Assembly (NCBI GenBank): GCA_013399875.1
Contig: VXAZ01008268.1
Coordinates: 48,020-112,019 of the forward strand
Direction of reading: 5' to 3'
DNA from: Gymnorhina tibicen
Lineage: Eukaryota; Chordata; Aves; Passeriformes; Artamidae
Length of the DNA stretch: 64,000 nucleotides
The notes below the pieces were generated by a model. It did not search any database, was not told where the DNA came from, and saw nothing but the letters and a program-made list of their open reading frames with translations. Both the position numbers and the translations under genes were made by a program. Positions 48,701-59,985 of the stretch are shown here, piece after piece (within the stretch, counting starts at the first letter, position 1; every line of letters begins with the position of its first letter).

Positions 48701-51700
48701 AGTGTAACTGAGACTAGAAGTCAGATTTTATGATTTTGATGGCTTACAGTTAAGAATGAAACAATGTAATATAATGTAAAGCAATCATCAAACAGCCAGT
48801 CAGCCAAGCAGAACAGGCTTACACTCTTGAATACATGAGAAAAGCAGAGAATTTGAAAAACACTGTCATTTTGGGGGCTTTTTTTTTGTTTGTTTTTGAA
48901 AGTTATGTTGATAATGATAGAGCTTAAATCAGAACAATATAAACAGACTGCAACTTAAAACTTTTCCTGGTCTTTTCACTTAAACCCACAAAAATGTAAG
49001 TATAGGCTGGAGTTCATAACAAGCTGGACCCTTCTCCTTCAAAAAAAAGAACCAAAACTGAAATCAGATGCTCAGTTTGATTATCCAGCTGTTTGGCTCA
49101 AAGGTGCAACTGGCTCATCTTTCTGTGGTCTGTATGAAACCCAGGGGAACATCAGGTCCTGACCACCAGACAAGCTTCCCATGCTTCCAAAAGCTGAGCA
49201 TGAATCATACACCACCATGTGTGAAATCCTACATGAAAATATCAGGTGGAGAACAAGAACTCTTCCTGCAGGAGATACCTACTGTCCCTCATGTAACACC
49301 AGCAAGAAACGACTGCAACTGCTGATATATCAGAAACAGCCCTTGAATATTTTTGCTTTTCAACCACATTTAATAAAAGATCCATTTGAGATTCTCCAAA
49401 AGTATGTGTTTTTTCTGATGTGTCATAAGTACGGGCAATGCAAAAGTAAATATGCTACCACTTTCAAAAGTTGTGTGATGAACTAAATACCTGCATCATC
49501 TAGAATTCAGTAACGGAAGGACTGTTTTCTTTTTGACTCCCTAGTAACAGACATATTGTCAATGTCCGGCGAAGGTTAAAGTTCTACTGGACCATAGCTG
49601 TGTACCTGGTATACAGGCTTTGAGAACTGATTTCCCTACCTGCTGAAGCAATTAACCATTAGTGCAGCAGCTGGGATAGAGCAAGTGAGGCAACTGCAAT
49701 GTGCCTTTGGCTGGAAAGGAACTTCAGGTCTAAATGCCAGCCTCGTCAGACATTCACCTAGTTCCACTGCTTGTATTTACAGCTCAGGAGAGAGCTCAAA
49801 GACTCTGGAAATGATGCAGCTAAATAGCCATCTGCTTAGCACCCTGCTCAGTGCAAAGCTTCCCTGGTACCTGATTAGGAAAACACTGCAGGGGATTCAC
49901 AGGAACAGGGGCTGGGGTCAGGAGAAAGCATTAAACCTTTGCGTGTAACTTCTCATGTGACCGGGCCGGCGGGCCAGTGACTGTGGGCTCCATTGGCAGG
50001 CAGTGGCTTGCGGAGACCTGGGAATAATTATATAGGATTGGGAGAGAATGCCAGCAATGCACGTAGAGCCCAGGGGGGAGGATGAAAGGCAAACACCACT
50101 CAATGAATGAATTCAGAAATATGCATGCAATTTCTGAATGACTTCTTTTCCTTCGCTGAACCTGCACACCAGTTTCTACAGCCACCAGTGAAAGCCTCAT
50201 GTCCCACGGTCGAGAAGATCCGTGCCAACCCCCTCGGCTCTGCCAGCCCACATGCTGCTCCCCAGCACTTGCTGCTGCATGGGTGCAGGCCACTTATGCT
50301 GTCAGAAGCAAGAATAGCATGGTTTTGGTGTGTCATGAATGAAGGTCCTTGCCAAGACACCAGTGAGCCCCCTAAATGCAGCTGCCCTCAGGAGGAAAGT
50401 GGGGTGTGGCTCTTCTGAATGCGGCAGCTCCCACTGGTGGTGGCAATGCTGTGGGGCCGTGGTGCAACCCATGGCTGAGGGCAAGGGGGAAGAAAATTCA
50501 TTGCTGCTGCTTCAGCAATCTGAACCAACCAGTGCCAGAACAGTCCACTGGCTGGGGACAGAGCTCAGCTGGTGCCACCTCCATCATCACCATGGTGGCT
50601 GGGGGCCCACCTGTCTTGCGGCTGGCCTCCCCAGGTGGCTGCAGTCAGATGGGGTGTGCAGGCGTGGGCTTTGAAAGCACACTTAGGAACAGTAACTTGC
50701 TGCTTCCCCAGAGAGTATAATTTTGGAAAGATGGGAGTAGGGCCGTCTAGAAACGGTGTCCCTGCAGCTCCTCACTTGGCATGGTAGAACCATCTTTTAT
50801 TATCCTTTGGGGCTACAGCTGAAAACAAAAAATGCTTTCATTTCAGTTTGGCAGCAGCTCTGGTTGTGTGTGCTCTGGCTGCTTCCTTAATTACAGTGGT
50901 TGTTGACAACTTCTGATAGAGACCCTCTCTTTGAGCAGTCCCCCCACTCCCCCACTTTTTTTGCAGTCTGAACACATAACAAACCAGGACAACGTTCTGT
51001 AAAAATAAGCTCACTGTAACTCAGTGATTCCCATGCCACAGTTATGCTGTGTTCCTCTCTTCTGTCCTCTCAGTTTGTGCTGCTGCTGTTTATTTCCTCT
51101 TTCTGGCTATAAGACATTTTATTTATTAGTGCTGGATTTCCTGTTGCCTGCAGCTGCCCGTTCTTTACTCTCCCCAGTGCATTTTGCCACTGGAGGCTGT
51201 CTGTAGGTTTGTTGTCCCGCTGACAGAGGTGCTCTCGTCAAGTTTGGTTCGTGGTTGTGTTAAACAACACTTGACAAAGAGGGGGCTTGCATGGGCATAC
51301 AAACAACACCTCCCTTCACACCTTCCAAAATAAACCAAAGGCTGGCATGGTAAGCTCTCAGAGGCAGAGGAGGGGTCCCTTTTTTATGACTTACTGATGC
51401 AGAGATTATGCTTTTTCAGATGGCAGGAACACTTCTTGTTTTGCCTGCACACACTGCACCACACAGAGGAAGTCAGCTCTTCGACTGCACACGTCTGCAG
51501 GTCTGACTGACAATGGCTTAGAGGTTTGCAATTATTTATATTTCAGACTGTGGGCCACATCATGGTAGAAACCTCGGGCAGACTTTACACACGTGAGGTT
51601 CATGAATGACTTCCCTGACCTTTTGTGGACATTCAACATCCTTGTAGTAAACAGAAAAGTTGCTTATACAGAAAGTGAGATCATGAAGTGGAAAAAAATG

Positions 51701-53544
51701 TTTTTCTGCTTTGAACACGATTTCCCTGCTGGAAGGAAGGAGGCGGCAAAAGCTCTTCACGCTCTGTGTATTACCAGCAAGGCCAGTTGGAAAAGCTCAC
51801 TCATCTACACTGGGGGGAAGTGCTTCATCTAAATTCTCTGCTGTCCGATAGCTATCTGGTATTATTTCAAATGGCAGAGAATAAGATTGAAGCAGCGCCT
51901 AATGGTTATATTCTCTCTCTTGTGTTTTATGTGTAAGGTGCTGCCCCAATTTTATCATCATCCCTTTCTGTTTGGAAGGGATTTGGGGCCTGAAAACTGA
52001 GTAATGAGGATTAGGGGTGAAGTGAACCCCAAGGCATGGAGGTGTGTTTTAGAGCGATGCAGCCATAGTCCTGTCAGGATGTGATCCTTTCAGCTGTTGT
52101 TCCTGGTGGGCAGTTGCTGGCAGAGAAGCTCTGCAGGTGCAGCACCATTTAGACACTTCTTCCTTTGTGTCAGATGTTCGAGAGCTGCCCATGACCATTA
52201 AATAGGGAACGGTGCTCTGACATCTTCCAGGTAAAATGGAAACAGGAGATCCTGAGCATTTGAATTATGAAAGATCCCAGTGTGTTACCTGCAAGCCAGT
52301 GTTTTAACCCCAGTGTTCTGGCCAAATTCCAGCTCTGCTAATTACATCCTGCCTATGTGAAAATTCCCCTGCATTTGTACACTGCTTTCTTCCTCGCTTG
52401 TTTTCAGCAGCTGTGTGGAGTTGCCAGGTGCGGCGAAGCGCTTGCCATGTTCCACCTCAGACCTGGCTGCCTTTCAGCAGGGAATGAAATGAGCACTGTG
52501 CACAGCATTTGCACTGAGTCTGGATCCTCTGCAGGAAGAGTGCTAGAGAAGCAGCCTACCCAAGGACCAGTGCTGGGGCCTTGTCACAAAAGGTAACAGC
52601 GTTAAGAGGCCAAAGGTTCTCGTGCTGGGGTACGTCGTAAGGTCACAGGAGAGACAGGAGGACTGATTTTCCTCCCACTGTCTCTCATCTACAAGGGCTG
52701 GAGTAGCTGGTACATGCTGATCTGGTTTTGGTAGCTGACTGACTTCAGGTTTGCACAGTGGGTCCCAGAAACTCTCAGTCCTGCTTACACTGGTCACTGT
52801 CAATATACATGTTTGCTTTGCATGTTTGGTTATCTATCAGTGAGAACAAGGAAAGCTAAGGGAAAAATAATTTAAAAACTTTAAATCTATAGATTTCTTT
52901 CCTTCTCTTCCGCTTCATGACTCGTGCACATTGCTTTTTGCTTGGCCCTGCTGGGAACAACTCTCTTCAACTGACCATTAATCCCCCTTGTAAAAATCTC
53001 ACTCATACCACTGGAGAAGAACTGGCTGATGGATTATCCCTCTCTTCTGAAGAGGTGAAAGAGATGGCTGCAGCTGTAGTTACAGGATGCTAATAGTAAG
53101 AAGCAGTAAAAAATGCAGGTCACATACAGAAGGATAATGAAATTACATATATTCATACATATACAGGAGTGACTTATTGGCTCATCTGTCCAATTTTCTT
53201 GTCAGCCAAGCTCTCTTGTTGATTATGGCATTTTTACCACAGTTCTGCCCAAATATTATATGGAAGTACATACAAAAATGTTTGAGGTTGCTCCCAATAG
53301 AACACCAACTCCACTGGCAGCAGTGGAGGCAGAACATGCCCAAGGCAGACAGTGACTTGATTTTTTTTCCCCACCTCACATTTATCTTTGATCTTTTCAA
53401 CATCTTAATTCCATGGGACAGCAGTTGTGAGCAAGGGGGAAAACCCAAGGTTGTCTCAAGGTGTGATGCCAGCATGTTTTCATTATATCCTAGGAAGGGA
53501 AATACGGCAAGCCTTGGAAAGGGAGAGAATGTGTGTTGTCTGTG

Positions 53545-53745
53545 GTGTAAGATAGAAAGCTGGGACTCCAAGACCCAGCTCCTCTTACCATGCTGCCCAT
53601 GTGACTTCAGCAAAGCACAACTATTTTAGTCTCATTAGCCCTGTCTTTAAACTGTACTTGCTTCATGAGGGTGAGAAGAAGGGAGTGTTTGTAAAACATT
53701 TTAGAGCTTGATGGAAATTTCCCAGGTAGTGCAGAGAGCACTGAA
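53545..53745 (+). repeat. MIR-type SINE, plus strand
   Basis: The segment contains, in order, GGGACTCCAAGACCCAGCTC, a TGCCCATGTGACTTCAGCAA piece matching the 'TGTGTGACCTTGGGCAAG' core, a CTCATTAGCCCTGTCTTTAA piece, and a tail piece GTTTGTAAAACATTTTAGAG followed by TTGATGGAAA. The last matches the 'TGTAAAGCATTTTGAGAT..GATGAAA' tail of amniote MIR-type SINEs. It is diverged but colinear. Confidence 0.55.
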
Positions 53746-54777
53746 AAGCTTATCTCCCTCTCCAACTGCAAATGGCTCTGCAATATGAGAGAAATGAGTG
53801 AAAACAGTGCTTGCATTCTAGTGTTTATAATAATGAAACCCTCCAGCTTCCCCTCTCCATCCTTCCATGTTTTTTAAAACACAGAGAGACAGCAGTGAGA
53901 AATTTTAGTCTAAACAGAGTACAGTTGCTCCCTGGAGACTTGAATGCATCTCAGTGGAATTTTCCCTGCTTTCAGTCTTTTGTACTTCTTAAAGGTCCCG
54001 GAACCAGGCATGTGATTGTAAGAGCAAAAAACCACTTCTCTGTCTGAGTGCTCTACCAAATATTTACAAGATACCCAGATAAAATGGCTACAAGCAAGTT
54101 CAGCAGGTTTGAGTGGCCAGTAGTGCAGCACTGTTAAGAAGAAAATCTAAATCTTAGCTAAAACAAAATTAAAATTACATTTTACAAAGGTCTCTTCAAA
54201 GCACAAAACTGGTAACGCTGAAGCTGTAAAATTGCTCTTCCCTAGGGTGAAATGTATTACTTTTAGAAGTAGCTTATTGAAATGCTGTAGCTTCCTTGTT
54301 GTGATGGAAACTTCCCTGTTAAAGGAGAGCCCAAAGCTGTGTGAGCAGGCGTGCAAGCAGATAGCTGCAGAGATGCCCTCTCCATGCCATCCTGTCTAGC
54401 GGCTGGGAGTGACGCAACAGCAGCTTCCACATCTCTTGCACTGCCACGCTTAAGGGTTTGCAGTACTTTTTAGTAGGGGCCATGTGCTCCCAGGAACTCT
54501 CTCCTCAGCCCCAGACTGCCTAGTGATCAGCAGATGGCAACCTGCCTGCCTGTCTGCCTGAGGTGGCCTCACTGCAGCTGATTTCCTTGCTGGGTTACCT
54601 ACAGCCACTTCGGCAGTACTCCAGACCTCTCATATTTCTGTACAGGTTACTCTGCTTTTCAAGAGAGTGCTCAGGGAGGCTTTCCCTGTCACGGCAGAGG
54701 ACAGAACCAGCCTCTCAGGCCAGTGGTGACCGTGCAGCGACAGCTGGCACTAAATGAACCCATGGCTTTCTGGTAGG
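53746..54777. other. Intergenic, no gene seen
   Basis: Unique sequence between two probable SINE copies; nothing recognisable. Confidence 0.5.
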
Positions 54778-54955
54778 CTTGAGAGCCAGGAGCAACCAGA
54801 TCCTGATCATAGCACAGCCAGTGATGCTTTTAGCGGCCTTGAGCTAATCATACATTCTCTAAGCCTGTAAGGTGAGTAAATAGTTCTGTGGTTTGCAGTC
54901 GTGTTGTGAATACTTCAAAAGTGCTTTGAAGACAGAGAAAGCTGAGCAGCTGTAA
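54778..54955 (+). repeat. Probable MIR-type SINE, plus strand
   Basis: Pieces in order: AGAGCCAGGAGCAACCAGATCCTGA, CCTTGAGCTAATCA (core 'CCTTGGGCAAGTCA'), TCTCTAAGCCTGTAAGG, GTCGTGTTGTGAATACTTC, and AAAGTGCTTTGAAGA (tail 'AAAGTGCTTTGAAGAT'). Colinearity with the MIR-type consensus is good though identity is modest. Confidence 0.5.
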
Positions 54956-56284
54956 TACACATTGATCTTCCCACCGTTTGGATTGCTACCTGTTCTCCTA
55001 ACATTCTGAACAGTCAGAGCCCAGCTATTTGTAACTCTTACATCATCTCTGATGATTTCCAAGTGAGTTACAGGAATAAGTGCTTACTGTACTATTGCTT
55101 CTTAATCAAGCCAATGGGTGGGCTTATCATTCCTTTAAAAAACCAGAAGTGAACATTTCACTGTGTTATGGGCTGTGGACACTCCTGTGCTTGGCTGATG
55201 GTTTCTCCAAACTGATGAGGTGGTGAGGTGAATTAGGAAGGCACATGTGGCCTCTGCTTCTTCAGTAGGTTGTATGTTGTTCCGAGGCTTTTATTATTAA
55301 GTCACTTCAATTAACCTAAACAAAATACAAGTTTTTCATAAGTTCAGAGTTAAATATGGCCCCACACATACAAAGAACAGCACTTGGGTTTAAAGTTAGT
55401 CACCAGATTTTTGAAAACCAATGTCATCATTCATTCAAATCTTTGGGGAGGTTTCATTTGTCCTTTCTATAGATGTGACGTATTGCTTGAAGTCTCGCCA
55501 GTAATGCTGGGTACAGCAGCACCATGTAAAGTATCTTTCAAGGCAGTGTTCCTCACTCGTATGGGCTGCAGGGCAGGATTGGTTCCTTCCCAAATCAAAT
55601 TTGTTCGATCCTTTTGGTCTGAAACACACAATAAGGACAGACACCTCAATCACAGTATTTCTGAATGAGATTGCAAAGTTGCCATTTTCTCCAGCAAACA
55701 ACCACTTGGAAATTCATTTAATACATAAAACAAATCAAGGTAATAGGTTCACTATGAACTAATTTCACAGATTTGCTGAAAATGGATTGATGTGCATGTA
55801 ATGATCCTCTTTTTTCTGCCTGTCTTCTGGTTGTCCTTCTAGTTACCAGCGTCCAGACTCTCCTTCTCATTCTGGCTGGCAAATTTTCTGATGTGATCTA
55901 GAGCCAAACTTTAGACTAGTCCAGGTCCCTCTACCATTCTTTGCCAGAGCTCTCCAGAGGCTACCATATATTTGCTGAGGATACTATACTTGCTAGGGTA
56001 CTTTACACCACCCTAATTTTCCAATAAAACTGATTTTTGGTAGCCAGTACCTATGAACAGAGAATGGGATGTGCAAGAAGACAGACATTCTCTACTACAG
56101 TTCATGTTCTATAGTTCAAATACACTTTCTAGAGTTAAACAGTGCACACTTACAGCAACATATTTTCTAACTAATAGCAAATTATCTTGGATTCATAGAA
56201 AATACTGCTCCACTCTATATGCTTTATTAATACCTAGGCTGAGATCAGAGCCTGTTTCCCAACCAGTATAAGCTGCTCCTCTTC
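54956..56284. other. Intergenic, no gene seen
   Basis: AT-rich unique DNA; short open frames only, none recognisable. Confidence 0.5.
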
Positions 56285-56375
56285 TAATCTTAGTTCTATG
56301 TGAATGTCAGGCTGTAAAGTGCTTTGGGATGAAGCTCTCTATGTAAATAAAGGATATTATATGACTGTGATTAGA
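56285..56375 (+). repeat. MIR-type SINE 3' tail, plus strand
   Basis: GTAAAGTGCTTTGGGATGAA (about 56315-56334), followed by CTCTATGTAAATAAAGGATATTAT, matches the conserved tail 'GTAAAGYGCTTTGGGAT..GCTATATAAATGCAAGGTATTAT'. Only the tail is recognisable. Confidence 0.55.
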
Positions 56376-59300
56376 CATTTTATGTAGAAAACAGACTGCT
56401 GTTTGTGAGAGGAAATATTTCAAACCAAAATGAAAGCCTTCCTGAGCAACCTGCAAGCTGATGATCACAAGCTGAAGAAACACACACAGTTACCAGGACC
56501 AAAATATCCAAGGTACTAATCATCAGTCAGATCATGTCATGTCCTCAGGTTTGTTGCTATTAACTGTGTTGCAAGGCATCCCAGGCCTATTCAAATACAT
56601 ATTTCTTTTCCAGTTTCTCCAGCTGACCCAATAAGACAAGCTCCATCATAGCACAGAGAGCCCTCAGGTGCCTGAAGGACTCTGCAGGACAGACAGCTCA
56701 TACCTGGGCTGATTCCTACTGTGTTGTACCAAAACTTTGAAGAAAGTCAATAAACCTGAAAGAAGGAAAGTGAAAAGCAGGATATTTCACAGTAACAAGC
56801 CATGATTAATATTAACAGAGGTGATATTTTAGAAGAAACACAAGGCTTATTACGCAGGTTGTCAAAGTAAGTTGTATCTCAGTTTTTCTCTTCCTCTTTA
56901 GCCCTGTTTGTTAACTACATGAAAAGCAACTACACTAGAAAAGAGTTGCTCATATAGCTGTCCTGGTATAACCATACTGACAGTGATGATAACGCTAATT
57001 TTCCATATTCCTGAAGGGAAATATGCTACACTGACAAAAGCACCTCTAAGACTGTTTAAAACAGCTTTGGTATTTACTGCAAGGCATCTACAGCACTACC
57101 CAACTGTACTTAATGTTAATACAGAGCTGTCTTGACAACCCAAAAGAGGTACAGGAAGTCCTGTGAATTTCCTGGGAGAGAATAAGTGAAGTTGTCTATA
57201 CTCTGTCTAGCTTTGGAAGAGGGCTGACAGGAAATGTATCTGACAACTTATTTCAATAAAAAGATAGGAAAGAGTAAGTGACCAAATTCTTTCCAAAGAA
57301 ACAGCTCAAAGTGAGCCTCTAAGAAGTATATATTCTTATCCTATTAAAACAAACAAACAAACAAACAAATCCTCAAGCCCCACTCTCTAAGCAAGGAAAC
57401 AGAAAATACCACCTGTCTTCAAGAGGAATCTAGGGATCCATAGTCATGATGTACTAGGCTTATGAACATTGTCATTCCTAGTGCATAAAAGATAATGAAA
57501 AATAGTTTTGTAGTGTCGTATTAGCCAACTACATTTTTGAGCTTGAGATAACCCAGTAAATGTGCATTTTCAATATGCTGTCTCTTTTTGCTTACTTGTT
57601 TGTTTCTGTTAAACCATGATGTTTAAAACAAATCACAGGAATCTCGGAAGTCTGTTTAACACCACTGCTTTTTGAACAGCGTTACTCAGGAATTCCAGGC
57701 CAAGTGAATCTCAGGTTTTGTAAAGTGGATGACCGTAGTTTTTAACTACAAGAATACCATAGCTTTTTTCTAGTTTTCAGTAAGGTCAATTTTCTACCAA
57801 ACAGGGTTTGTATAGGAAGCTATGTATGACACCACCCCTCCATAATTACAAATTATAAAACACAACATAGGTTTTTTTCTGCACTGTTTTTCTAGAATAA
57901 CTGCTAATTAGTAATAGGTATTGAACAGTTCCTACTGATTTTGTGTGGATATACACAAAATACCCAGTTGTATCTGCACCTGAAGCAGGCTGACATGCTA
58001 CATAAAACTGCTTAGATTTCTACACAGGCTCTGATTCGATCTTTTGTTATCTTCTCTGAGTGATTCAACTCGGAGAACTGGCCTGATTATATGATTATAA
58101 GTAAGAACATGTAACCCTTTCATGGGGCTAGAAGCCATTGCAAAGTTATTTGTACTGTATGTATGCAAATCAGCTTCAGTTTGAGGTAGTCTGGGAGAAG
58201 TTTGAGGGGGATTTCCCTGCTTTATGTAATCATTGTTGCTTCTTAGCCTCCTCTATTCACATAGCCAGGAAACAGGCTTGACACTGCTGGTAGTTTCTCA
58301 AACTCAGTTTGAAAGCAAAGGTAATGTGCTCAGTGACCTACAGCAGTCCTGTAGCTTTCGGTAAATCCTCAGACGCTGGTCCAATGATATCTGGAATGAA
58401 GGAGGCCTGAAGGAGCAGTAGGGAAATAACGTTACAGACTTCGCTTGCTGGCATACTTTGACAATGGTCAGCAGCTAGGAGGATCTGTGTGCTACCCCTC
58501 AGCTACAACTCTGGCCTACCCAGAGCCCGGGTTTCTCAATTCTCAATCCACACAGAGTTATGCATCTCATATGTGATGAGCACTGCCAGCTCAGTCTCCA
58601 GAGCGTGGGGCAGTTACGAGGCCCCTGCACACCAGACTGCAAGCACACAGATTTGGCCACCCTCACCTCCCCATGTGGAGGTGAGCAACAACACTCATCT
58701 TACCATGTGCTCAGGTGTATCCAGTCCCACTAAAGATACTCACTGAAATGACAGGCTGGACAGGTAGAAGCTTCAAGGCAAGTAGGAGAAACCCTCTATC
58801 TCTTAGCAGCCCACAGAGAGCTCTGTGCTGCTGTGACACCCAGGTAAGCCTGCTCAGGGCTCGGATGACTATGGCTCCCTACCCAGTGTATCATGCTGTA
58901 TGCATTGTGGTATTATTATTCCAAACTGGAAGATTTATAATTCAGCAGCTATCCAGATTCTGAGAAACACACTTACTGAAAACCACTAAGCTAAGGGAAA
59001 TACAACAGGTGAAGTAAGCATGGTGGCACTAAGGAGGAAGGAAATCTCCCTGCAGCGTGCTGATAAGAGTGTGCTTGATATATACTGTGTTCAATGTGCA
59101 CAATCTGCAACTGGGAAAACACAGGCTAGCTGAAGGAAATTCAGCTCGGAGGCCCTAGGGACTGAATTAGTCTGTTAAAATGCTTTGTTGGTTTTATTTA
59201 TCACTAGTTAATTAGGATGCTTGACCAACACACTGGAAAGATAGTAACTGTTAAATATTCAACAAGCTGACCTTTCAGTTACAGTATTACAATTCTGAAT

Positions 59301-59414
59301 AAAGTTCATGGAAAGTTTGTCCTTCCTAGGTACTCCAACAAAGCCAAAGGGAACTAGACTGGGCCAAAAAAACAAAAGAGTAAGAAAAAAGTAGGGCAGT
59401 ACTGTGGAGACCTG
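56376..59414. other. Intergenic, no gene seen
   Basis: About 3 kb of AT-rich unique sequence, with an (AAAC)n run at 57347-57369. Open frames are sparse and short; no gene was recognised. Confidence 0.5.
57347..57369. repeat. (AAAC)n simple repeat
   Basis: Five AAAC units plus a partial sixth, uninterrupted. Confidence 0.9.
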
Positions 59415-59590
59415 CTTAAAAATCCAAGTCTTGCCACGGGCTCATTGAATGATCTTGGGCAAGTTGTTTCCTGCCCTGTGCTTCAATTTCTCCCATCTGT
59501 TAAAAGGGTACAACAATGTTGACCTTCCTTGTAAATTGCTGAGATGAATGGCTAAAAAAGCAGTAATACATTATTAATTACTTATTATTA
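59415..59590 (+). repeat. MIR-type SINE, near complete, plus strand
   Basis: This is the clearest SINE in the window. It has TCTTGCCACGGGCTCATTGA, then ATGATCTTGGGCAAGTTG (core 'GTGACCTTGGGCAAGTCA'), TGTGCTTCAATTTCTCCCAT (core 'TGTGCCTCAGTTTCCCCAT'), CTGTTAAAAGGGTACAACAA, TGTTGACCTTCCTTGTAAAT, TGCTGAGATGAATGGCTA and a TTATTATTATT end. All pieces are in the right order and spacing for an amniote MIR-type SINE. Confidence 0.8.
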
Positions 59591-59694
59591 TTTCTGAGGA
59601 AGAAAAAGCAAAAACGAGAAGTCATCAATCTTTCAGGATTTTCTCAATCCTCATAAAAAATAAAAAAGCACAACATAATGTGCATTTCACACAA

Positions 59695-59985
59695 CAGAAA
59701 CTTCTGGCAAGTTACCTTTAAGAAGAAATAGTGGGTACACAATTAAAAGAAAGTTTAAAGTGAGCAGACACTCAGGAAAATACTCCAGATGGTGAAACGA
59801 GTTAGGCTGCAGAGCAGGCTCCCACAGGAAGCGGTGAAACCCCCATTGTTTGAGACATTTGAAACTGAATTCCTCAAAGTGCTGGTATATACAATACAAG
59901 GAATCATTCTACACTATCTCAAAGTATAGTGGCACTGGGATGACCTGAGAGAACAACACCTTCCATTTCTCCAATTTTAAGAGGA
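59695..59985 (+). mobile_element. CR1 LINE 3' end fragment, plus strand
   Basis: Pieces follow the CR1 3' region in order: TGGGTACACAATTAAAAGAA, then AGGCTGCAGAGCAGGCTCCC, AGGAAGCGGTGAAACCCCCA, TTGTTTGAGACATTTGAAAC, a TGCTGGTATATACAATACAA piece, a GAATCATTCTACACTATCTC piece, and GATGACCTGAGAGAACAACA before CTTCCATTTCTCCAATTTTA. These match the CR1 tail ('GGCTTCC..GGAGGTGGTGGAATC..GATGACCT..CTTCCATCTCTAATT'). It is 5' truncated, as most CR1 copies are, and non-coding. Confidence 0.75.

Larger units (their letters stand above)
34658..53539. other. Intergenic, no gene seen
   Basis: About 19 kb without a convincing gene. It holds an AT-rich TATA-word stretch (35390-35440), a C-rich/pyrimidine-rich strand at 40381-40610, an alternating purine-pyrimidine run at 42307-42355, a 20-base tandem duplication at 45732-45769, and several GC-richer patches with chance open frames (40720-41519, 47516-47865, 50100-50720). 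No interspersed repeat is clear here apart from a very weak trace near 37420. Confidence 0.5.
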
